NCBI RefSeq assembly: GCF_019703515.2
Contig: NC_059372.1
Location: forward strand, 27,703,931 to 27,767,930
Source of the DNA: Myxocyprinus asiaticus
Lineage: Eukaryota; Chordata; Actinopteri; Cypriniformes; Catostomidae
Direction: 5' to 3'
DNA: 64,000 nt
In this document: positions 37,336 to 64,000 of the stretch, piece by piece
Numbering within the stretch: the first letter of the stretch is position 1
Layout of the letters: each line of letters opens with the position of its first letter
The notes under the pieces: generated by a model
What the model saw: the letters and a program-made list of their open reading frames with translations, nothing else
What the model was told of the DNA's origin: nothing
Database searches by the model: none
Position numbers and translations under genes: made by a program

Positions 37336-38916
37336 GTGCATCTCAATAAATTAGAATGTCGTGGAAAAGTTCATTTATTTCAGTAATTCAACTCAAATTG
37401 TGAAACTCGTGTATTAAATAAATTCAATGCACACAGACTGAAGTAGTTTAAGTCTTTGGTTCTTTTAATTGTGATGATTTTGTCTCACATTTAACAAAAA
37501 CCCACCAATTCACTATCTCAAAAAATTAGAATACATCATAAGACCAATAAAAAAAAAAACATTTTTAGTGAATTGTTGGCCTTCTGGAAAGTATGTTCAT
37601 TTACTGTATATGTACTCAATACTTGGTAGGGGCTCCTTTTGCTTTAATTACTGCCTCAATTCGGTGTGGCATGGAGGTGATCAATTTGTGGCACTGCTGA
37701 GGTGGTATGGAAGCCCAGGTTTCTTTGACAGTGGCCTTCAGCTCATCTGCATTTTTTGGTCTCTTGTTTCTCATTTTCCTCTTGACAATACCCCATAGAT
37801 TCTCTATGGGGTTCAGGTCTGGTGAGTTTGCTGGCCAGTCAAGCACACCAACACCATGGTCATTTATCCAACTTTTGGTGCTTTTGGCAGTGTGGGCAGG
37901 TGCCAAATCCTGCTGGAAAATGAAATCAGCATCTTTAAAAAGCTGGTCAGCAGAAGGAAGCATGAAGTGCTCCAAAATTTCTTGGTAAACAGGTGCAGTG
38001 ACTTTGGTTTTCAAAAAACACAATGGACCAACACCAGCAGATGACATTGCACCCCAAATCATCACAGACTGTGGAAACTTAACACTGGACTTCAAGCAAC
38101 TTGGGCTATGAGCTTCTCCACCCTTCCTCCAGACTCTAGGACCTTGGTTTCCAAATGAAATGCAAAACTTGCTCTCATCTGAAAAGAGGACTTTGGACCA
38201 CTGGGCAACAGTCCAGTTCTTCTTCTCCTTAGCCCAGGTAAGACGCCTCTGACGTTGTCTGTGGTTCAGAAGTGGCTTAACAAGAGGAATACGACAACTG
38301 TAGCCAAATTCCTTGACACGTCTGTGTGTGGTGGCTCTTGATGCCTTGACCCCAGCCTCAGTCCATTCCTTGTGAAGTTCACCCAAATTCTTGAATCGAT
38401 TTTGCTTGACAATCATAAGGCTGCGGTTCTCTCGGTTGGTTGTGCATCTTTTTCTTCCACACTTTTTCCTTCCACTCAACTTTCTGTTAACATGCTTGGA
38501 TACAGCACTCTGTGAACAGCCAGCTTCTTTGGCAATGACTGTTTGTGGCTTACCCTCCTTGTGAAGGGTGTCAATGATTGTCTTCTGGACAACTGTCAGA
38601 TCAGCAGTCTTCCCCATGATTGTGTAACCTAGTGAACCAAACTGAGAGACCATTTTGAAGGCTCAGGAAACCTTTGCAGGTGTTTTGAGTTGATTAGCTG
38701 ATTGGCATGTCAAAATATTCTAATTTTTTGAGATAGTGAATTGGTGGGTTTTTGTTAAATGAGAGCCAAAATCATCACAATTAAAAGAACCAAAGACTTA
38801 AACTACTTCAGTCTGTGTGCATTGAATTTATGTAATACACGAGTTTCACAATTTGAGTTGAATTACTGAAATAAATGAACTTTTCCACGACATTCTAATT
38901 TATTGAGATGCACCTG
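37333..38916 (-). mobile_element. Complete Tc1-like transposon with open transposase, 1584 bp
   Basis: Ends CAGGTGCATCTCAATAAATT and its inverse are bordered by TA on both sides. The terminal repeats are about 200 bp and differ at only a few positions (for example near 37415 against 38834). The inner ends of the arms repeat the outer motif (CTCAAAAAATTAGAATA against CTCAATAAATTAGAATG), an IR/DR arrangement. Together with the uninterrupted transposase this indicates recent insertion. It is a different Tc1 lineage from the element at 21427. Confidence 0.96.
37616..38617 (-). CDS. Tc1-like transposase, apparently intact
   Basis: A cut-and-paste DNA transposase that would act in the nucleus on its own terminal repeats. 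The open frame extends to 38653, but the likely start is the ATG at 38615-38617 (MGKTADLTVVQKTIIDTLHK), the usual start in this family, giving 333 aa. Two helix-turn-helix motifs occupy the first third (TVIAKEAGCSQSAVSKHVN; ASRATTHRRVKEFGY). The catalytic residues are D in LFSDESKFC, D in FQQDLAPAHTAKS and E in [11 protein letters not shown], with 34 residues between the last two (DD34E). A glycine-rich box is seen at VMIWGAMSSAGVGPL. No stop or frameshift is present. Whether it is active cannot be told from sequence alone. Confidence 0.93.
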   Translation of the reverse strand: MGKTADLTVVQKTIIDTLHKEGKPQTVIAKEAGCSQSAVSKHVNRKLSGRKKCGRKRCTTNRENRSLMIVKQNRFKNLGELHKEWTEAGVKASRATTHRRVKEFGYSCRIPLVKPLLNHRQRQRRLTWAKEKKNWTVAQWSKVLFSDESKFCISFGNQGPRVWRKGGEAHSPSCLKSSVKFPQSVMIWGAMSSAGVGPLCFLKTKVTAPVYQEILEHFMLPSADQLFKDADFIFQQDLAPAHTAKSTKSWINDHGVGVLDWPANSPDLNPIENLWGIVKRKMRNKRPKNADELKATVKETWASIPPQQCHKLITSMPHRIEAVIKAKGAPTKY

Positions 38917-39103
38917 TATATATATTTGGCAAGGAAAAAATACTTTTTTGCATAAAAGCATACTTTCCTCTATTCCCATGTGCTTCTCTTCACAGTCTGA
39001 TAGAAATTATGGATATCACATCACATGACAAAAAATATGTACAATTGCCTAGAAATACACAGGGTGGGTCAACTTACCCACAGGCTTATCTTACCCTGAC
39101 AGG

Positions 39104-40113
39104 CTAGCCTCGCAATTTTTTTTCGTTCTTTTTTTTTTTTCTTCTCAAAAACAAAACAAAAAACATTTAATCATCGTTAGGAAAAAAATGTTGTTCTGAA
39201 TCCCATTCTTACGTGATTAATGTACATATAGTGTACTGTCCAATTTCACAATAAAGATAATTTGTCAGTTTAAGTTAATCAGTATTTTCCATTGCGAAAA
39301 GGGAAGTTTCATTCAAACGCTTCTTTGATTAATGACATATATGAATAAGATGGATGTTACCTACAGTTAAATTGAAATTATAGCTCCTTGTCTCGTTGCA
39401 TCAGTAACGTCCATATATGTGTACTATTTTTCTTTTGAAAAAGAAGTGCTCCACAGTAAGTTTGCATCCCTTGAGGCCCACTTTTGAAAACGGGACCAGG
39501 TTTTTAACCTTTTTGTTGTTAAATGTGATGATGTGTACAGGTTTGTTACATGAATTAGGAATGGAGGTTGAGCCGAGTTGTCATGTAAAACCAAGAGCCA
39601 CACATTCTTAGAACTTTGCAAACATTTCATTTAATGTATTTATTATGCCCAAAAAAGCATCCCTTCAAGTGCCAGTGACCTCAACCACCATTTCTAAAGA
39701 CATTACACACAGGGGGGAAAAAAGCTGTTTCAAAACAACTATTACAGAAGGGCAAAGACACAGAACTGTCTCACTTTACTGTTCCTCAACTGTACTGTAA
39801 TGACACTGAAGTTCAAAAACAAGCCAATTATGAGCTCAGCAGCCTGAGAGCCTTCAAAGAAGTCACATAGAAGGGCTTTGCAGGAAGCTGGGCACAGGAA
39901 TAGACACTTAAAAACAAACTTTTCTAGACTTATTTGACCTTAGAAAATCGTCATTATATAGCAACAACAAAAATCAATTTGCATTGACCCTCAGTCAGCA
40001 TTTTCAAAACCTTTGTGCCTTGAAGCGTTTTAAGAAGATCAAAAGAAAGGTTGATTTAGATGAGTCTTAAAAGTCATCAGCTTTAAGTCTAGACAACGTT
40101 TTGCATCCAGCCT
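39104..40113. other. Convergent intergenic region, myh7b 3' UTR side
   Basis: Lies between the 3' ends of trpc4ap and myh7b. On the minus strand AATAAA hexamers occur at 39638-39643 and, further upstream, at 40343-40348. No coding exon beyond the candidates listed under myh7b is supported. Confidence 0.45.
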
Positions 40114-58572
<18,459 letters not shown>

Positions 58573-58857
58573 TATCAACTCTTCGGGTCCCGAACCTGCA
58601 CTCAAAACACCTGTAATGTTGTAGACGCTCTGTTAGGGAAAAAAAAAAAACGATTTTTTACAGTTTGTGTTTCTAATAAGCTGGCAGTCAGAAATATACA
58701 TATTATCTAAAATCTTGGAATAATTATTTTGTAGAAACAAAAATAATCAATAAATATATCATTCTTGAAAACTGTCACATGCAAGATTTTACTTTGACAA
58801 CAAAGTAGAGCGCGCGCTTTCCAAGTAGCACTGCGCAAAGCCAATTTGAGTACTAAC

Positions 58858-59040
58858 CTCAGTAATGTCTAAACGGGTTGGCCTCAAAACAAGTGGACAG
58901 GTCCCCTTTTATTGTCTCCCTCAAGGTCAGGGTTGGTGAGATATGTCAGATATCTCCATGTGTGTTCAGTTGCTGATTGGTTGTGTGCCGCGGCCCGGCC
59001 TGCGCGCGATCCTACTGTAAGCGGGTTATTTTTAAAACGA
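58858..59040 (-). promoter_or_regulatory. Putative myh7b/miR-499 promoter and 5' UTR exon
   Basis: On the minus strand a MEF2 consensus, TTAAAAATAA, lies at 59026-59035. A TATA-like ACAATAAAAGG is at 58905-58915. About 25 bp below this, a short untranslated exon would start and end at the donor CTGAG|GTTAGT (exon edge 58858). It would join the acceptor TTACAG|GTG at 58611, leaving a 38-nt 5' UTR before the ATG at 58572. An E-box-like CAGTTG is near 58970. MEF2 control of myh7b/miR-499 is established in mammals; its use here is inferred. Confidence 0.5.
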
Positions 59041-59099
59041 CATTGTTGATGATTGTGATATATGCACTGCTGTCCAGAGGTTAAATGCATGACCTATCT

Positions 59100-61341
59100 A
59101 TGCATATATTTTTTTAAAGACTGTGATGTTTTAATGGATAAAAAAAGTGACCACAGTCAAAATGAATATATAAATATATCACATGTAAGGTAGTATTATT
59201 GACATATACAACAGAATAATCATTCTGTACAACATTTCATCATGAGTTATAATAAATTATATTTTGTGCTGCCTGTTTAGGCCTACAGGACATAAAGTTC
59301 GTCGACAATACATTACAATCACAAAACACCTTAAAGTTACAAGCAACACAAGTTATCCCATCATACAGCTTTAGAACAATGAAAAACGAAACAACTATAT
59401 ATATCATATTTAAATTAAACTATAATAACTATAATATCTTACTTAATATTGAAATTTTCAATTCATTCAGTCCAGCTTATTTTGTCCATTTTTGTGAAAT
59501 AAACTTGACATAATTATTTTTTTCATAAATTACAAAATTTTATTTTGTTTCATGAATGAAGGAAGGGTTGTCACAACAGTGAGGATAACACCAGTGACAA
59601 ATTCTCTTAAAAGATGAACTTTCTAAGATGCTGTAAATAGCATCACAAAATATACACCACTGATAAGACTAAAATCATTTGTTTTTTTTAATTCAATAAA
59701 ACTCTTTCACATGAACATTAAACAATGTAACACCAATGACATTTAAATTAACCATGAGAAAAAAAAAATTACAGTTAAAATATAATTTCATAACTTTTTC
59801 AATATGTTGGAAAAATCACTATATGCACCTTTGAGCAGCCTCTTCTTCATCTCAACTTTGACCTTGGAAGTTATTTTCCATAATTGTTTGTATTTTCAAA
59901 AGCTTTTAACATTCATAACACCAATTACATGTACACTTGTTAAGCATTGCACTAACTAGCTAGCTTGACCTGAGAAAACAAAAGAAGTAAAAAAATAAAC
60001 ACTGTACATGTCATAGAAGTGGTGTACCAGATGAATTGGACAGGGTTTTTTTCAGGCAGTTAACAAGTTCAAATATATTTTCTAACAAATTGTAAACAAA
60101 ATAGTCAAACCATTTCATATTATCTAATAAAAGGTAAGGTTATAGAATTAAACCTTTTAAATATTTGAATTTGAAATTCATATTTTTTCAAATACAGCAG
60201 GATAATCTCTGTTATGTACCAGAGCATGAAAAGATTTTGATCTCTGTAATTACTTCATACACAAATACATATATTTACACAAATCTAAGCAGATTTTTTA
60301 TTCAGTTGCCCTGTGTGGAAAAAAGATTTTAATATCTTTAATTGCTTGATAAATTCTAGATAAAATATGATATGTGCCTTTTAGCTCACACAATTCCGAG
60401 AACTTTATGGGGATTTTATGAGTAGAGTTAAATTGCAATGACAGTTTGACATGCAGTACGGCATTGGAAGGGGGTGGAAACAAGCAATGCATAACTGAGG
60501 GGTGGGGATGGAGGTGAAGTCAGTGGGCGCTTCACACTAAAAGAAGTTTATTCTTGAGTTCAACTTCAAAAAATGCTGAGGTATATTTGTTTGTAAGTTA
60601 TGTTTATTTGCAACAATCAGTATCTATGTGATGTACTAAATTCTATGTTGTATTAAAAGAAATATCACCCTTGTATCTATCTTTACAATTTGTGACAAAC
60701 TAGTTAAAAAGTGGTATGTTTAACTTAACATGCACGCAAGATCTGGATAACGTTCATATTTGGTTACTGACACAATCAGATCCTCCTCAGCAAATAGGCG
60801 CCTCAGAAGCTGTTGACCTTGAGAGGTAAAGCTGAGATAAGTGTCCTCTAGCAGAATCCAGAGCCCACTCTGTAGTCCTTAAATAGAAGAGAATACAACT
60901 CCCATCCCCAGTAGCTGGCATTCCGTGCAGAGATAGCCATGCTGTCTGGCAATGGGTTTGTGGTTAAAGAGACGGTGCCCTGTTTGTTTACCTTAGTAAT
61001 TACAGAGAGTGACCAAACTCTGAAAGACTTAATACTTCTAAAAGAAAAGTATTAGTCTGTCAGAGGTGCACAGGTTATATCAGTGCCCTTAACTAAAATA
61101 CATTTATGCTAAGTGTTTTTGAGAAAGTGCTATTAAACTGCCTGTGCCTTATGAGACTATTCATAAGTAAACATTCTTTTTTCCAAGTTTGTATTGTTTG
61201 TTGTGGCTTTCAGATCCAGAATGTCATGGTACCTCACACAATAATTGTATACGAAAGCTGAAAAATACTGCCTTTGCAGACAGTATACGAACATAGGAAG
61301 GCATTAAAGCATGTCCAAATACAATGTTTGTGTCACATCCT
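59100..61341. other. Intergenic DNA upstream of myh7b, no gene recognised
   Basis: Mostly very AT-rich to about 60500, then mixed. Open frames are short and carry no recognisable domain. Nothing resembling gss, the gene expected upstream of MYH7B in mammals, is seen. Confidence 0.5.
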
Positions 61342-61770
61342 GTATGTAAGGAATAATTGAAGACAGACCTTTGAATTGTTTAAAAATAATGCACACCTGA
61401 GGTGGTCACGACGCGCAGCAGAACTCGGGTGTGCATTATTTTTAAACAATTTAATGGGTCAATTATTCCGCTTATACCACTGTTACCACACTTTAAGACA
61501 TCATTTAGGGTTTTATCTCAAGACATTTTCTGGTTTTTGTCCCTAAAATGCTCTTATGAGAGGAACTACTTTCTTCCACCACAGATTCAGCATCTTGCTT
61601 TCATTTATCTTTTTGAACACTATCGGTTAGGTTTAGGAACTGGTTTAGGGTAAGGATGTTCAACTTCTTTATAGCCGTGCATTTCCTTGAAAAATAATTG
61701 CACACCTTAGAACGTCCGTGAACCAATCAGAATCAAGCATTCAACAGGCCCGTGGTATAAACTAATATGC
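61342..61770. mobile_element. Foldback-type dispersed repeat
   Basis: A strong hairpin is formed by ATTGTTTAAAAATAATGCAC (61376-61395) and GTGCATTATTTTTAAACAAT (61431-61450). Further right, AATAATTGCACACC and AGAACGTCCGTGAACCAATC resemble ends of DNA-transposon relics common in fish. The stretch 61620-61657 matches the core of the tandem repeat at 63204 in inverse orientation. Confidence 0.5.
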
Positions 61771-63203
61771 CTTGTTGTCACAGATGGATCTTGCCATTGA
61801 AATTCCACAATCCTGTGTGTGTGTGTGTATGTCAGCAATTGGCCAAAAAATCTACATTTCATCTAAAGGAGCAGTTCTCTTTTTTTCCAATTTAAAACAC
61901 AATATTTGTTCTAATTTTATTACTTTTTCACTAATTATTTGCATTGCCAAAACACCCTTGAACTTGGTTTTATATGACGTTATAAGCCAATTTGAAACCA
62001 GATTGCTTGCAAGATGCCTGTGATAGTATTGTGAAGTTAAAAACATCCAGTATGTAGTGCTGTCATGGCGCACCTGAACAAAGCTTCCAGGAACCAAGGT
62101 TTGAAGCTCCACACATGGTGAGCAGTTGTCACAAATTATTACACTAATCCAGTGGCACAAGGCTCTAACACAAGAGGCTAAAAGGTTAGGGGTGTAGGGG
62201 AGGTGGTCGCATTCTGTATACACACACTCACTATAGGCAAGGAAAACACACCTAAACTGCCTCTTTATGAATGCCTTCCTCATGCCAATCAAAACATACA
62301 GTGGAGCAGCGTCCGGTTCTCCCACCTGTCTGTTTGAATTCAACATTCTACATTAATTTCTCCCGTTGATCTGCCTCTGACAGTGGTGTAAGACCTTGGC
62401 AAACTGCAATGCCCCTACACCTGTGTGTGTGATTGGGAGTGAGAATGAAAGAGAAGAAGAGCTTGGGAAACACTAGATGTCCTAATCTCAGAATTACCAG
62501 ACAGTTCATCCCCAGAAGTCTGCAATAATGTGAGTTAATCAGTCTTGTAGCGAGTGACTCAATGAATGGAGACAGCAGTGCCGGCTCCAACAAAGGGTCC
62601 GTCTGCATTGTGTTAGGTCTCCATTGCTACACCATCAGTCTCACACACACACTCTCAAACACATAGCCTAGGTATGAGCACCCACAGCTGCCTGTCTATT
62701 TTAGTCTGGATTTTGACAGCAGTATATCTCTCCCCCCACCGCCCAGATCCCCCCTGAACAATCCATGATGCCTTCAACAGAACAATAGCCAGCAGCTCAC
62801 ATAAACCTTTTAAATTTAGAAAGCCCTCAGGCTCCAGAATAGCCCCGCCATTCTGGCGCAATCTCTTGGCTGCCACACAGTAAGCACAGAGAGGACAGAC
62901 AGAGTTAACAAGGCATTGAGTCAACACTGACTTCAAAACTCCTAGATACCTGATTTCCCAAGTATATGTGAGTGGATACTCTAAAGTTTCAACTACATGT
63001 TATAAAATGGATTGCTCAGAGTCGTTGTTAAATAGTCAGTATACCCAAACTTTTGGTCTGATCTCATGAAATGTACATTTGTGCAAACCAAAGTTACGTG
63101 GCACGTTTGGCTGCAGTTTCCCAGTGAAATGTCTAGTTGGGGTCAAAAGCGAAAAGTTTTTAAAGGTGAATATTAAATGGATGTTATAATGAGTAAACTG
63201 TAC
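61771..63203. other. Intergenic DNA, no gene recognised
   Basis: Contains a minus-strand open frame of 164 codons (61852-62346) with no recognisable domain and no supporting splice or promoter signals; I regard it as chance. A short (GT)n run lies at 61815-61828. Confidence 0.5.
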
Positions 63204-63790
63204 CTCTCTAACCTAAATCTTTAGCCAAAACCTAACCAATAGTGTCCTAAAAGATAAATGAAAGGTGAATAAAACAGACATCCTTACCCTAAACGAACAC
63301 TTAAACCTAACTAATAGAGTTCAAAAAGATAATTTAGAGGTGAACAAAGTAGACATCCTTACCCTAAACCAACACCTAAACCTAACCGATAGTGTTCAAA
63401 AAGATAAATGAGAGAGGAACAAAACAGACATCCTTACCCTAAACCAACACCTAAACCTAACCGATAGTGTTCAAAAAGATAAATGAGAGGGGAACAAAAG
63501 AGACATCCTTACCCTAAACCAACACCTAAACCTAACCGATAGTGTTCAAAAAGATAACTGAGAGGGGAACAAAAGAGACATCCTTACCCTAAATCAACAC
63601 CTAAACCTAACCGATAGTGTTCAAAAAGATAACTGAGAGGGGAACAAAAGAGACATCCTTACCCTAAATCAACACCTAAACCTAACCGATAGTGTTCAAA
63701 AAGATAAATGAGAGAGGAACAAAACAGACATCCTTATGCTAAATGAACGACTTAACCTGACCGATAGTGTTTTAAAAGCAAATTTGGCAT
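63204..63790. repeat. 75-bp tandem repeat (minisatellite), about 7.8 copies
   Basis: The phrase CCTTACCCTAAACC recurs at 63282, 63357, 63432, 63507, 63582 and 63657, with a diverged copy at 63732: spacing is exactly 75 bp each time. The first copy (from about 63204) is also diverged. Central copies (63432-63731) differ at only a few bases, while the outer ones are more divergent, as expected for unequal exchange. The unit has CCTAAACCTAACC telomere-like text but is not a telomeric repeat. Confidence 0.93.
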
Positions 63791-64000
63791 GAAAAGCACA
63801 TTTTCTGAAGCAACCACTTCATTTCGTGTCACTTCTATGACACTTTCTCTTTGAGCATCCTTGGGTGGACTTAAAGCTCTGTCTCCAAGTCCAAAGTCCA
63901 GCAATCTATCATGTGAGCTAGAGTGGAAGTAATCATGTTGGAATAAGTTTGTAAATGCAGGTGATCTGTTATACAAGCTTTAAAATATATTGTTTTTCAA
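63791..64000. other. Window end, no gene recognised
   Basis: No recognisable feature. Confidence 0.5.

Larger units (their letters stand above)
36490..39103. mobile_element. Older inverted-repeat element, split by a Tc1 insertion
   Basis: The left end contains TGGGGTAAGATGAGCC (about 36496) and the right end the inverse form, GGCTTATCTTACCCTGACAG (about 39083). Motifs about watery GGGTCAACTT/AAGTTGCTCC text recur inside on both sides. The Tc1 element and a TA microsatellite lie within it. No open frame attributable to the host element is seen. Boundaries are approximate. Confidence 0.5.

Noticed and set aside
61852..62346. 164-codon minus-strand open frame
   Set aside because: No domain, no codon pattern and no neighbouring exons; low complexity of evidence.
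63204..63790. CRISPR-like or telomeric array
   Set aside because: Units are contiguous 75-bp repeats without unique spacers, and the CCTAAACC text is embedded in a longer unit. It is a minisatellite in a vertebrate genome.

Overview
The window is vertebrate nuclear DNA. Genes are split by many GT-AG introns, and the intergenic and intronic space is packed with teleost repeats: Tc1 elements, hAT-type MITEs, foldback elements of the kind that start TTAAAGGAATAGTTCACCC, an L2 LINE tail and AT microsatellites. The repeat mix and the protein sequences suggest a cyprinid or close relative. This is inference; no species can be named from the sequence.

Four protein-coding host genes were assembled exon by exon, with reading frame checked across every junction. 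(1) nsfl1c (p47, the p97/VCP cofactor), + strand, 9 coding exons, 5940-14385, 369 aa. (2) emp3 (epithelial membrane protein 3), - strand, 4 coding exons, 15885-16819, 165 aa, with a probable 5' UTR exon ending at 20220. (3) trpc4ap (TRUSS), + strand, 19 exons, 24416-35707, 772 aa. (4) myh7b (slow/cardiac-type sarcomeric myosin heavy chain, also called MYH14 in fish literature), - strand, 41 well-defined coding exons plus a short uncertain last one, 58572 down to about 40114, about 1930 aa. trpc4ap and myh7b are tail-to-tail, as their human orthologues are neighbours on chromosome 20q11. The miR-499 hairpin lies in a 407-bp myh7b intron at 51419-51490 on the coding strand of the host. A MEF2 consensus and a TATA-like element lie just upstream of the first exon.

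The remaining sequence is mobile DNA and unannotated intergenic DNA. Two complete Tc1-like transposons with TA target duplications are present. The one at 21427-23045 has a transposase broken by a single in-frame stop. The one at 37333-38916 has an open DD34E transposase and nearly identical 200-bp terminal repeats, and sits inside an older foldback-like element. Three hAT-type elements with 8-bp target duplications are resolved (1469-1611, 7922-9200, 43408-44638). The right end holds a 75-bp tandem repeat (63204-63790) whose core also occurs, inverted, in a dispersed repeat 1.6 kb away.

The most interesting observations concern splicing. There are three GC-AG introns, one of which (trpc4ap, 147 nt) is open in frame throughout. 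Two MITEs have landed within 10-21 bp of myh7b splice donors. A 97-nt frame-breaking myh7b exon has a 22-nt U tract just after its donor, and corresponds in position to the exon whose skipping uncouples human MYH7B protein from miR-499. No wholly new gene system was identified.
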